A model generated the notes under the pieces. That model was not told the DNA's origin. It saw only the letters and a list, made by a program, of their open reading frames with translations, and did no database searches. From Macrotrachela quadricornifera (lineage: Eukaryota; Rotifera; Eurotatoria; Philodinida; Philodinidae): a stretch of 64,000 nucleotides of DNA. This document shows positions 1 through 11,615 of the stretch, piece after piece. Both the position numbers and the translations under genes were made by a program. The stretch covers positions 349,218 to 413,217 of the forward strand of contig JAJEKB010020615.1 of NCBI GenBank assembly GCA_022393335.1, read 5' to 3'. Position 1 is the first letter of the stretch, and the number at the start of each line of letters is the position of its first letter.

Positions 1-270
1 TCCAGATGTAATCCAGATGTAATCCGAGTGTAATCCATGTGTAATCCGACTGTAATCCAGATGTAATCCGAGTGTAATCCAGATGTAATCCGACTGTAAC
101 CCATGTGTAATCCAGTGTAATCCGACTGTAATCCAGTGTAATCCGACTGCAATCCATGTGTAATCCAGATGTAATCCGAGTATAATCCAGGTGTAGTCTA
201 ATGCAATCCAGGTGAAATCTAGATGTGATCCAAGGACAATACAGATGTAATCCAAATGAAATACAAGGGT
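1..270. repeat. Degenerate 11-13 base tandem repeat (GTAATCC core)
   Basis: More than 20 units share a GTAATCC core, with alternating spacers such as AGAT, GAGT and GACT. The array runs off the left edge and decays after about 200. It has no coding potential. A minisatellite is the simplest reading. Confidence 0.9.
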
Positions 271-379
271 AATCGAAGGGTAATTCAGTTGTTAAAGCAG
301 GTCGAGAGGGTTTAGATTAGCTGATTGTGATTGGAAGGCTTGTAGCTGATTTGATATTGTATTGATATCAAGTACGGCG

Positions 380-645
380 GTGTACTGTGAAATACGGTTG
401 TAAACGGTGGTGTTTACAATCGTAATCCGGAAAAATACGGTCGTTTTACGGCCCGTTTTCCATCGTATACGATATTCGTATTTCGTCGTTTACTACACGG
501 CGTGACACGGCAGTAATACGGGGCATGCCAAATGGATGATTTACGACGCGTTTACGGTCGTAATTATGGCGTTTACGGTCGTTTACGCTAGCGTGTACGG
601 ACGTTTACCACTGTTTACGTTCGTCGTAACGTTCGATCTGGGTAT
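380..645. repeat. Cluster of TTTACGG/TACGGTCG motifs
   Basis: The motif TTTACGG or its variants (TACGGTCG, GTTTACG) occurs about 15 times, irregularly spaced and on both strands, in a stretch that is G+C-richer than its surroundings. It lies upstream of the EnSpm/CACTA transposase gene. Such elements often carry subterminal motif clusters bound by an accessory protein, so this may be the left subterminal region. That role is inference; no terminal repeat was found. Confidence 0.55.
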
Positions 646-714
646 TGCTCTTGGCAAAGAAAATAAACGCAATAATGAAATTTATGAAGAAAATGAACAG
701 TTTTAACCTTACTT

Positions 715-1290
715 AGAGTTTACCAAAAGTTCTAATGCCGGTGTTGAAAGGATCTTGTTGAATAAGATGATCTATTCAGAAATGAGAAACCAAATATATC
801 GTGTTGTAGAGCTGTTCAAGACGCATCAAATGGCATAGAGTAAATTCTGTTCACATAAAATTTTGAGGCAATCAGAACCAATTTACTAAGAGATGACTAT
901 TTATTCATGCCCGAATTCATACTCAATCATAACAAGTTAACGAATATTGTGATCCTTGGTAATAATCGAAAGTATCTGTAAAATATTTTCTCTCACATTT
1001 CATTGAATAGAACTCTTGGCAAGCTACAACCTCATATATGTAGCGTCTCCTGTCATCTTGTAGATATGAATGCAGATGGACATGGGTACGGATGTATATC
1101 AATCTATTAGTAAATTGACTCTGATTGTTTCAAAGTCTTATGTTAACAGAAATTACTATATACCATTTGATGCGTCTTAAAAACCTCTACAACATGATAT
1201 ATTTAGTTTCTCATTTTTAAATGGGTCACCTTATTCAACAAAATCTTTTAAATGCCGCGATCAGAACTTTTGGTGCATCCTAAGTATGTG
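715..1290. mobile_element. Foldback (long inverted repeat) element
   Basis: About 180 bases at 715-900 reappear as an imperfect reverse complement at 1105-1290, around a centre of about 200 bases. Shared blocks include ACCAAAAGTTCT near the outer ends and AAGACGCATCAAATGG inside. No coding capacity is seen, so it is probably a non-autonomous DNA transposon. Confidence 0.75.
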
Positions 1291-1397
1291 ACAAAAATAC
1301 TTTGTACTTGATTTATTTACTTATCAGATGATTAATAAAAGATTCTATGTAGATTAGTTACAAAAGCAATTTGATTTAAAGATATATCTTCTTGTAG

Positions 1398-3694
1398 ATG
1401 GTTTCTAGAGCTACTCTATGGCGTCGTAACAAGCAATGCCAACAACATTTATTTCAACTTCTAACTACAACTTCATCGTCTGATGAAAAGTAAATTTTGA
1501 TAATTGTTACTTATCACAGATTTTCTTCTGCAATTTAGTTGGATTAATCGAGTATTCTTAGATGTAACAAATAACAAGACTTATGCTAATTTATTGACTC
1601 GGACACCAACAGTTACTGCTACTGAAACTGAATCTAATCTATATGCATTTCCTGTCGATAATGATGATGAATTTGAAGATGAACCAGATACATTAGTGGA
1701 TAAAACATGGTTTGAAAATGATATGAAGGATGTTGATCCATGGAAGAATGTAGAATTAGAATCACCATTTCAACGTCCAATGGAAGATAATGAGTCTTTA
1801 TTTCATCAAATTGATTCGTAAGTGTTATCTAGTTTTCTCCTATTTATGTAAAATATTTTTGGGTAAAAAATTAGAAATCCAACGGAAAAAGAAATTGCTG
1901 CAGCACTTGTTTTATTAAAGGTATGGTTTTCAAAAATAATATAAGAATGCATTGAGTTATGTAGTTCACTCTTTAAGGAAAAAAAAATATCAAAATTTTC
2001 ATTATAGATTCGTCATCGAATATCAAACAAATGCATCGATGATATATGCAAATTCATAAAACTCTTGAAAGTTCCAAACTGTCCATCCAATTTTTCAAGA
2101 GTTAAACATCTTTTTTTACCTGAATCTTCTCCATTACCATCATCAATGATTACTCATCTATGTCCAGTTTGTTGTGAAGCATCTTTATCGTCGGATCATT
2201 GCAATAACACTAGTTGTACACAACACTCGTCGTTTACAAAGTCTCCATTTCAATATTTACGTTTACCAATTCTTCCTCAATTACGTGAAATTCTTTATAA
2301 CACGTGTTCGATAAACTTCGAACACCAACAAAATTTTTCGTCTAATATAGATGTCTTGAATGATATTTATGATGGAAAAACATATCAAAATATAATTAAG
2401 AGCCAACAAGGAAAGCAATTTTTAACTTTTCTGATGAACGTCGATGGTATTCAAGTATCGAAGAACTCTTCTACTTCGTTATGGATTTTTACACTAGTAT
2501 TAAACGAAATCAAAAGAACTGAACGTTTTAAATTGAAAAATGTAATTATAGGTGGAATTATATCAGCTCCATCAAAACCTACTCATTTACAAATGCAATC
2601 ATTATTGTCACCGATGGTTGATGAATTATTAATTTTGGAGCACGGTACATCTTTTGAAATAAAAAATACGGATTGTTACGTTATTAAACATCTTAAATGT
2701 TTTCTAATTGCATCCTGTTGTGATAAGCCCGCACAAAGTTTAGTTCAAGGTATTAGTGCACCAACTGGAGCATTTGGATGTGGTGCTTGTCAAATTAAAG
2801 GTATACTTATATGAATATAATTTATTAAAGAAGTTGTCATTTTTTCTTAATCTATCTATTGTTTCTATTATAGGTGTTACTGTACCTATCAATTCTAAAT
2901 CACGAAAAAGAATACGAGTTTTTCCACTTGTGTCTACACGTCAAAAACAACCACGTTTACGAACCAATAAAACGTATGATAGGTTTATAAAAAGACTTGA
3001 AAAGAATTATTCATTAAATTATAATGAATTACGTGATCGATATCGAGGTCACGTAAGTCCTTGTGCCTTACGTGAACTCGCTCATTTTGATGTTGGTACT
3101 AGTTTTCTTTCTGATTCTTTGCACAATATTTATCATGGTGTAGTGGTACGTATTTTATGTATCGTTTAGTTATATTAAGAGATTTTGAAATAGTAGCTAT
3201 TTAGTAGAAAATAGCTTTGGTTTTTTCTCATATTGCAAAATCTAATGATAGGTTTACATAGAATAACGAGAAAGATTTGCTTTTATTGTTACTTAAAATT
3301 CTTTATTTGTTGGAGACTCCTACTATCTTAATTTAAGAAATATTTTTTCAGATATTTTAATCTATATTTTCATGTCGTTAAGAAGCGTCTTCTTCGTCTA
3401 TGGTTTAACAAAAAGTATCGGAAAGAGCCGTGGAGTATTTGTGGTAAAGAAAGTATCGTTAACCGATATCTTTCCTCGATCAAATACCCATCAACTACTG
3501 TTCGTTTACCACGTTCTTTATCAAAATACGAACAATACAAAGGTAATGAAACTCGAGCTATTTTACTATTTGGTTTTTCTGGTTTTTGCTCTGTTTTACC
3601 GGTCAAATATGCAAAACATTTTCTTCTTCTTGTCGTGGCTGTGCACATTGCCGAATCTCGTCGTATTCATCAAACACAAATATCCACTTTATAA
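1398..3694 (+). CDS. EnSpm/CACTA-type (Tnp2-like) transposase, six exons
   Basis: Probable DDE transposase of a cut-and-paste DNA transposon. A phase-consistent model joins 1398-1489, 1539-1817, 1875-1920, 2008-2800, 2874-3145 and 3383-3694, all with GT-AG borders, giving about 597 residues without a stop. The N-terminal part is acidic. A zinc-knuckle-like region with CPVCC follows. The core has the family signatures MNVDG (first Asp), SLWIFTLVLNE, a GGI...KPTH segment, CCDKPA (second Asp) and GAFGCGACQ. The C-terminal part has an LRELAHFD segment, the KEPWSI block, and a PRSL...KGNETR block carrying a candidate last Glu. The start and the last acceptor are the least certain points. Dense short-motif clusters lie on both sides (380-645 and 3860-4190). 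The frame looks intact, so the element may be young. Family assignment is firm; activity is not shown. Confidence 0.8.
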
Positions 3695-3859
3695 AGAAGC
3701 TAAACTCAAATTAAATAAATTAGTTTCATAAAGACATGAATAAAAGAACTCTAAGTAAAGCTGATTATTAGTGCAATCCGTTTGAACACGAATACAATTT
3801 CGAACGAAGAAAAACAGGTTTCAGATAGTACAGAAAGCAGATCGTTCTTGCGTGCGAAC

Positions 3860-4190
3860 GCAACTATTAAATCAAACGCGTCTGAACGCATTAAGTAAAT
3901 ATGAGAACGGGAGTTTGAACACGTTTATCTTATAAAACGCACGAAGACGCGTTTTTGATACCATCTAAATAAAACGCGTTTCTATTGAATATGTGTCTAA
4001 ACGCGTTTTTTAGTTCAAACGCGTTGGGATGCGATTTTGAAACGCGTCTACGCATAACTCTTACTACAAACGCGTTCAAACGCGCCTAGTGGATGCGTTC
4101 AGACGCGGTACAGTACCATTTGAAACACTAGACGCGTTCAAACGCAGATTAAACGCGTATAAACGCGTTTGGTCTGCGTTTCTGAGTTAC
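3860..4190. repeat. Cluster of AAACGCGTT motifs
   Basis: About 20 copies of ACGCGT, AACGCG or close variants lie within 330 bases, often extended to the palindrome AAACGCGTTT. CpG is far denser here than in the AT-rich surroundings. The cluster begins about 170 bases after the transposase stop, so it may be the right subterminal region of that transposon. The motif differs from the one on the left side. Confidence 0.6.
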
Positions 4191-4573
4191 ATGGGCAGAA
4201 CATGAGAATACCATTTGTAGAGTTTTCAGGGGTATATGTTTTGGGGGTATCCATAAATCTTGATGCGGTTTCGTGTGAAGCTACCCATAAACCTTCAAGT
4301 GCTTTTCATGAGCAGTATTTATAAGTCCGTAAGAGTTGCCCATGTTTGGTATCGTTAACTTTTCAAGCATGGTCTTGGGACAGTTCTGGTTATTCGTCGA
4401 GGATTACGACGTGGAGGGATATCAGGTACCGGTAATCATCGAGAAATATTCAGTGTTAGTGGCCATAGATTTTCAAGGACTTTCGTGACAGGATGCAAAG
4501 CTGTTATTAGCACGCCATTCGAACATCATGCATTAATTGGATTTGAATGTAGTACAAGGCACTGAGTCAAGTG
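4191..4573. other. Spacer, nothing recognised
   Basis: No frame with recognisable protein similarity, no strong repeat and no RNA gene was seen. Confidence 0.5.
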
Positions 4574-6556
4574 TAGAGGTGTAAGCCATTTAGATGAACC
4601 AGCAGTGCTGATGACCACAAAAAAGTTCTAAAATCTCAGTCGTGGCCGCCAAAAGCTAAAGAGAAATTAAAAATTTTCAGCGGCAATCAACGTAGCAGAA
4701 AAACAATGACGTGTGAATTTGGAATATTTTTGACATTCAGGATTAATTTTCGATTTTTTGCACAAAAAAGTAAAAAAAATTGCCATTGATTCACTTTTGT
4801 GATTTTAAATCGATTAAAATTAAAAGAAATCTGTCTTTGAAGCAAAAATTCAATCTTTAATTGACCTAAGGAAGAAATCACCATTTTACCATGCTGCTGA
4901 ATGTAACACCCGAAAGTGTTTACATGATAGAAACAAAAATGATGATATTTAATAGGAGTTTCATTAATAAGTACTCTTCATGAGAAATGCTGCTGGTAAA
5001 AGTTTCAGTTCGATATGTCATACTACGCCAAGATTCAAGTCGATTTATTTACTAGCTCTCTGAAAAACCGTTCTAATCTGACTACGGTTAAAGATACAGA
5101 GATCGACTTGATTTTAAATTAAAGCTAATCTCTGTGCCCAACTTTTGTCCGAGCAGAATTTTGAAATTTTCTCTCCATTCATTTTTTATAGAGATTTTAG
5201 TACACATGACGTGCAAGTATGCACAAAAAAGGGTAACCCTCGAATGGTAAATTACACTTTTCTCAGGCCAAGAGTCAATTATAAAATATCCGTTCGGACA
5301 AAAGTTTACTCTTATCTAGATCTTTAAAACAAAAAAAATCATAAGAAAATGGCAAATTTTTTAGTTATTTCGTTAGACCTTTTCAAAAACGTGTAATAAA
5401 TGCAGTAAGTTAACACCATCTATCTCTTCTAAATTAAGTAATACGTATATTCTTATGCCGTTGCATTTTCTAGAAATCAATGATTCATATCAGTTGTTTG
5501 ATAAATTTTAAAAAATTGAAAGAATACCAACAAAAACAAATAAAATACTACAGGCGAACTATAAACAGCTGTATTCATGTTCTATTAGTTTCAAAACTCG
5601 CAAAAAGTCTAAATTTCTTTGGATGTGTTCTTACAGACTCTATCTCAATTATAGATGTAAACTGTCGAGGATAGATGAAAAATATAAAATCTATGTTTAG
5701 AACATTTCAAGCCGCAAAAAGATCCATGTAAAATTGATCTATTCGATGTTTGTACAAACGATAAAACAATTCTTTCGATAAGTTTATGAAAACTCGGTCT
5801 TTTTTTAAGAATTCATTTATATTCTGAAAGCGTGGATTCTAACGCATATTTCTATAAAAAAAGTCGACTTTTGTAAGGGAGCCATTAAGCCAGAATCTAC
5901 ATCATTAATGCAAAGCATTTTGCAATAATCTCCTAATATCATTAGAACAAATATTGTTTTATACTTGATAGGATATCAAGAGAGTAATAATAATAAAAAA
6001 AAGAATGAAAATAAATACCATGAAAAGAGAAAGAGAGATAAAATACTTTTAGAGAGAGGTATAGAAATAGGGAGTATTATAAAGAGAAGAAAGAAAACGA
6101 AAAGAAAGAGAGAACAAAAACTGAAAGAAATGGCGCATTCTGTTCGTGTTGCTTTTGTGTAATATAAGTTCGCTTTGATAGAAAGAATTCACTTTAAACT
6201 AAAGAATATGTATTGATTTAGTGTAGTATGTCTTGTCAAAGGTCGTTCTAGCATTATGCTCACCATTTGCTAAGTCGAGAGGGTCAAGATAATTGTCCCA
6301 AAATTCAAAAATAAGCGTTTTACGACCACTGTAATTAAAATTGTTGAGAAGTTATATAGTATGGTTTAAATCGAACTAAGACAAAGTTTCTCTTATTATT
6401 TTATATAACTTATCCATTTTCTTGCCAGCTACTTCTCCACTAGTATCTCCGAATAAAAAAAAGTTTTAAAAAAACTCATTGAAAATGTCGAAGTGCCGCT
6501 GTGGACTAACAAAACCTCCTAAGTCGCCGCTGAAAATTTTTACACCTCTAGCGCCA
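4574..6556. mobile_element. Candidate 2-kb element with short inverted ends
   Basis: The blocks AGAGGTGTAA and TAAAAATTTTCAGCGGC occur near 4577-4586 and 4669-4686. They recur inverted and directly joined near 6525-6554. A 17-base exact inverted match 1.9 kb apart is unlikely by chance. The left end would carry about 85 extra bases between the two blocks. The inside is AT-rich and has a short purine-rich Lys/Arg frame (5965-6162) but no recognisable transposase. Confidence 0.4.
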
Positions 6557-7027
6557 TGTAACTGAGTCATATCATGAAATAGTTTTATTTCATAATTAGT
6601 ATTATGTCCAGGAGGTTGCGTTTGACGAACTTGGGTCGAATTTGACTTATTTAATTAATAAACCGTTCAACATTCGATGCATGACAGGCCTGGGACCACA
6701 GCTCTAACTCACTCAAACGTAAACTTGCTAACAAACTCCAGCTCATCAAATTGAACTGGAGCTACCATACATCTTCTTATGCGTACTCCTACAGGACAGC
6801 CCTTGAGGACTTATCAGTATGTACACCGAACGTCTTGTACGTCATGCGTGCCAAGTACACACGAGCTGAATTGGGTTGTACTCTAGAGTTTTTAAGAAAT
6901 TTTATTGAAAATTTTAGGGATTGAAATCCCAAAAATCCGCCATTTCTCTCTCGGTCGCAGCACCACAAAAAATAATTGATATTTAGTTTTTAGGCATCGG
7001 CGGCATTCATTCAGACAGTAGAAGACG
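6557..7027. other. Upstream region of the ART/FG-GAP gene
   Basis: No coding signal was recognised. The stretch contains the promoter and 5' leader of the gene starting at 7028. An AG acceptor-like site near 6994 may end a leader intron. Confidence 0.4.
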
Positions 7028-10000
7028 ATGAGAGGTCATGACATGAGAAGAACCACAGCAATGGAAGATGATCACGTTCCAGTCGAATTCACTGAGATCA
7101 CAGCTAATAATGAAGAGTCAAATGATCAACGACACATAATGAGCGAAAATATTCACATTCAGAGTGATTCATCGCACGAGTTTGATAGGCGACATTCAAA
7201 CATGAATGGAGAAGAAACACTTAATCAAACACGAGTGGCAGCAACAACCGAGGATTCCGATAATGCACCGGACAATTCTATGACAAGAAATCATCGAATC
7301 GTAGAAGTCATTACTGAAAGACCAAATTTGACAATTACGAATATTATTAATGATATTAGAGATGATGTCAATCCTATTATAGAATACGCTGCAGAGCCTT
7401 TGTTGCCACTTTCTAAAGCTTGTGCTCCGTTGATCGATATTGTTTACAATATATCCTTCTATGTTCAAAAGGCACTCGATGAAACACCAGAAGAACCACC
7501 TGATCGACTGACAATTGATGAGAGTGCTGCAATTCGACTCTACACAATCGAATGGGCAAGACCACATCGAAGTCTTTATTCAGTTCTCAATCACACTCTC
7601 ATGAATGAGGATCGTGAACATCTTCGCCCTTTTTTCAAGTATTTGAAACTATTTTTAACTGCTTTAGCCAAACTACCATGCATTCCACAATCAACTGTTT
7701 GGCGAGGAGTAACTAAAAATTTGAGTGCAGAATTTCCACCTGGTTCCTCGGTGATCTGGTGGGGATTTTCATCATGTACAACTTCTTTGACTGTGCTTCA
7801 AAACAATATGTATTTGGGTAGGGCTGGCAATCGGACATTATTTTCCGTAGAAGTCACTAATGGTCGAACAATACGTAATCATTCGCATTTCGTTACTGAA
7901 GATGAAATTCTTCTTCTACCTGGTACTCAGATGATAGTTCAATCACAGACGGATCCAGCACCTGATCTTTATATCATTCATTTGAAACAGGTGATACCGA
8001 AGGAAGTGCTATTAGAACCGCCATTCGAAGGTATTTTCAATCATTTATTTTAAATTAATATATTTCTACATTTAGGTGCACGCCTTTACCCTGACATGGA
8101 GTAAGTCTAATTGCATCTTTGTTTAATTGTATTTTGATGAAAATTTTCATTACATTTACCAGACGGCGCTGGTATCGAAAGAAAAGATTCATCATTTCGT
8201 TTTGTTTATTAACTAGTCTTTTGATTGGGGCAATCATTATTGGCTCTGTTTTAGGAACAAAATCCAATAGCAATTCAGCAGGTACGATTTTTGAGATTCT
8301 TTTCAGTTCAAAAGCATGCGACACTTCATTGTGCAATAGCTGACTAATTCATTGCACATGCATTGGAAGGGATTAAAACTATTAGACTATAGGGCGTATT
8401 CGACTTTTATATTTTCTTTGAGTAGACATACAATGTAGTCCATTACTTGTTCTTAAACTTCTTTATGGTGCATTAGAAATAATAAACGATGTAAAATTAC
8501 TGAAGTGAAATAACAAAATTTTCATAGGACGACTTGTTGCCTTACGATTTGAAGAGAAACTATACACTAATAAACCTACTATTGAAGTGTGTGTTAATCC
8601 TGATATATTCAAAAATATTTCTGCCGTTGCAGCGATCCACATCTCCGATGACATAACAAAGTCAAAAGTTCTTTATGAGGGGGTTTTTCAGTTGTACAAA
8701 TTCTAAAAATGTATCGTTGTAATGTTCATAAATGAACAAAACGGTTAAGAATTTCACACTGATAATTGCTGTCCAGTGTATTTGCAACATTGTCTACTAT
8801 TAGTACCCATATGCAACAGACCATTTCAAATTTCAAACTCTTATCGCACTGGAAACAATCCACTTTCTGCAGCACTAGACCACTTTAAGAACGACAGAGA
8901 ACTAGATGTGGCAGTTGCTAACTATGATGATAACACTATCACTCTGATGCTTGGCAATGGATATGGCGTCTTCACAACTCCAGGAAGATATACAGTTGGT
9001 AGGTCACCACAATCTGTCATATCAGCTGATTTTAACAATGATAAGAACTCGGATCTGGCAGTGGCCAATCAATGGGATAACACTATCAGTGTGCTGCTTG
9101 GCAGTGGCAATGGAATTTTTCAGACTCCAATAAACTATACGGTTGGTAAATTCCCAAAATTTGTCAAATCAACTGATTTTAACAATGATAACAAACTAGA
9201 TCTGGTAGTGGCCAACAATGACGACAATACCATCACTGTTCTACTTGGCAATGGAAATGGAACTTTTGAGACTCTAGGGAACTACAAAGTTGGTGGATCT
9301 CCACGTTCTCTGATATCAGCTGATTTCAACAACGATAACAATTCGGATCTGATCGTGGCCAATTCCAATGACAGCACTATCAGTGTACTACTTGGTAATG
9401 GAAACGGAACTTTTCAGACTCCAGTGAATTATATGGTTGGTACGTCTCCATACTCTGTGATAACAGATGATTTTAATAACGATAACAAACTGGATCTAGT
9501 CGTAGTCAATTTCGGTGACAACACCATTAGTGTACTACTTGGCAATGGAAATGGAACTTTTCAGATTGCAGTGAATTATACGGTTGGTACGTCTCCATAC
9601 TCTGTGATATCAGCTGATTTCAATAATGATAACAATTCGGATCTAGTAGTCGGCTCCCTTGTCGGCACCACCATCAATGTGCTGCTTGGCAATGGGAATG
9701 GAACCTTTCAGACTCCAATGAACTATACGGTTGGTTGGTCCCCACAATCTATGATATCAGCTGATTTCAACAATGATAACAACCCGGATCTGGCAGTGGC
9801 CGACCAATATAGCAACGCCATCAGTGTACTGCTTGGCAATGGAAACGGAACTTTTCAAACTTTAATGAACTATACAGTTCCTAATATACCAACCTCTCTA
9901 GTATCAGCTGATTTCAACAACGATAACAACTCGGATATGGCAGTGACCAGCAATGATGACAATACTATCACTGTGCTACTTGGTGATGGGAAGGGAATTT

Positions 10001-10878
10001 TTCAAACCCCAATGAACTATACAGTTGGTAGATCCCCGAAATTCGTGATATCAGCTGACTTGAATGATGATAACCACTCGGATCTGGTAGCGACCATCCA
10101 ATGGGACAACAGCATTAATGTGCTTCTTGGCAAGAAAAATGGAATTTTTCAGAGTCCAGTGAACTATACAGTTGGTAATGATCCATCTTCTGTAACATCA
10201 GGTGATTTTAATAATGATAACAAACTGGATTTGGCAGTAGCCAATTCCGGTGACATTACCATTAGTGTACTAATTGGTAATGGAAATGGGAGTTTTCAGA
10301 GTCCAGTGAACTATATGGTTGGTAATAATCCATCCTCTGTGATATCAGCCGATTTCAACAACGATAACAAACTGGATCTTGCAGCAGCCAACCTCCGTGA
10401 TAACACTATCAGTGTAATGCTTGGTAACGGGAATGGAACTTTTCAAACTCCAATGATCTACGCGGTTGGAAGATTCCCAAAATCTATGATATCAGCTGAT
10501 TTCAACAATGATAAGAATTCTGATTTGGCAGTAGCCATACAATGGGACAACAGCATCAGTGTACTGCTTGGTAATGGAAATGGAACTTTTCAGAGTCCAA
10601 CGAATTATACGGTTGGTAGTAATCCACTCTCTGTTATATCCGCTGATTTCAATAACGATAACAAACTAGATATGGCAGTAGTCAACAATGGCGACAACAG
10701 CATCAATGTGCTGCTTGGTGATGGAGATGGAACTTTTCAGACTCCAAGTAAGTATATGACTGGGGCAAGTCCATCTTCTATTATATCGGGTGATGTCAAC
10801 GATGATAACAAACCAGATCTAATTGTGACGAACAGCGCATCTGGGACCTTGTCTGTTTCTTTAAATGTCTGCAACTAG
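7028..10878 (+). CDS. Membrane ADP-ribosyltransferase with 14 FG-GAP/VCBS repeats
   Basis: Five exons (7028-8030, 8076-8100, 8163-8281, 8528-8693, 8820-10878) join in consistent phase to a predicted 1123-residue protein. Exon 1 is an R-S-E class ART with Arg226 in VWRGV, the serine motif FSSCTTS at about 247-253, and the E-x-E motif EDE at 291-293 before ILLLPGT. Known members transfer ADP-ribose from NAD to arginine or other acceptors. Exons 2-3 encode a basic stretch (RRWYRKKR) and one hydrophobic helix at about 352-374. Exon 5 encodes 14 repeats of about 49 residues, each with a calcium-loop motif such as DFNNDN..D and an LLGNGNGTF segment. Many N-Y-T and N-G-T sequons suggest a glycosylated outer domain. 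The basic flank predicts N-in topology: ART inside, beta-propeller-like repeats outside. The exon 4 borders are inferred from phase and splice signals only. Confidence 0.82.
8840..10865 (+). repeat. Fourteen 147-base coding repeats (FG-GAP)
   Basis: This is a direct tandem array within exon 5 of the preceding gene, with a unit of 147 bases (49 codons). Central units are most alike, and the first and last are the most diverged. Every unit stays in frame, so selection keeps the protein repeat. Unequal crossing-over would be expected to change copy number. Confidence 0.9.
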
Positions 10879-11224
10879 TTATTCATTTTATTTTCAATTT
10901 ATTCCCTTTTTTGAAAGAACAGGTTATATAGCGGTTAAATACCACGGCTAAAAAGACTTAAAGTTTGTCTTTACATTGATTCGAAAAGGATGTTTCATTG
11001 GCCTTAGGAAATTAGGAAATTATATATTTATTCTTCTATTTGATCTTTCCCTAGTATTTCTATTCATTCTATCAAAGTAAAATTTAAACACCAAAGAATG
11101 ATCAAAAGAAAAGGGAAGAATAATATGAACTAGCACGAAAAATATGTGATGTATTTGAATAATATCAACAGAACAAAAGTATTGACTCATGCTTAGAAAA
11201 AATACAAAATATAAGGAAAAAAAT

Positions 11225-11615
11225 GTCCAATAAAACAACTATATCGTATAAAAATACGCGTTGGTTTTTTTTCTTCTATCGAGCAAAGAATCGGAAGAAA
11301 AGACGAATTTGGATAGTGTAGCGTTATGAGAAAAACGCATGCGAAAAATATATCAGTGTGAATTTTCATCATAAGTATGCCTAATCACCTATATATCGAT
11401 TTTTCTATGTAATGTGGCACTTCAGATATAAGTATCTACTTCAGAAATCAAAATAAATATTTATATGATGTTATAGAGTAAACGCAAAAATGTCAAAAAA
11501 AATGAATACTTTATTATTCAGATGATCGTTTCTATATATCTTTAAAATATATACACTAAGGATTAATTGCAGTGTTCTTCGTTGCAATATATTTTATCTT
11601 GCTTTGAACCTATTT
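11225..11615 (+). repeat. Dispersed repeat, copy 1 (partner at 33130-33590)
   Basis: Segments such as GTGTAGCGTTATGA, TATATCGATTTTTCTATGT and ATATCTTTAAAATA.AT recur in the same order and orientation at 33130-33590. The second copy has about 130 extra bases. No coding frame is conserved. It could be a segmental duplicate or an old transposon. Confidence 0.65.

Noticed and set aside
1..270. Regular short repeats as a CRISPR-like array
   Set aside because: Units are 11-13 bases with no unique spacers, and the sequence is eukaryotic.
5130..5312. Small inverted pair AACTTTTGTCCGAGC / GTTCGGACAAAAGTT
   Set aside because: The 15-base pair is real, but interior pairing is poor and no element boundaries are visible; too weak to call separately.
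5965..6162. 65-codon Lys/Arg-rich frame
   Set aside because: It is purine-rich low-complexity sequence with no conserved feature.
7196..7567. Minus-strand 123-codon frame inside the ART exon
   Set aside because: It is a shadow of the ART coding strand; the plus-strand motifs are unambiguous.
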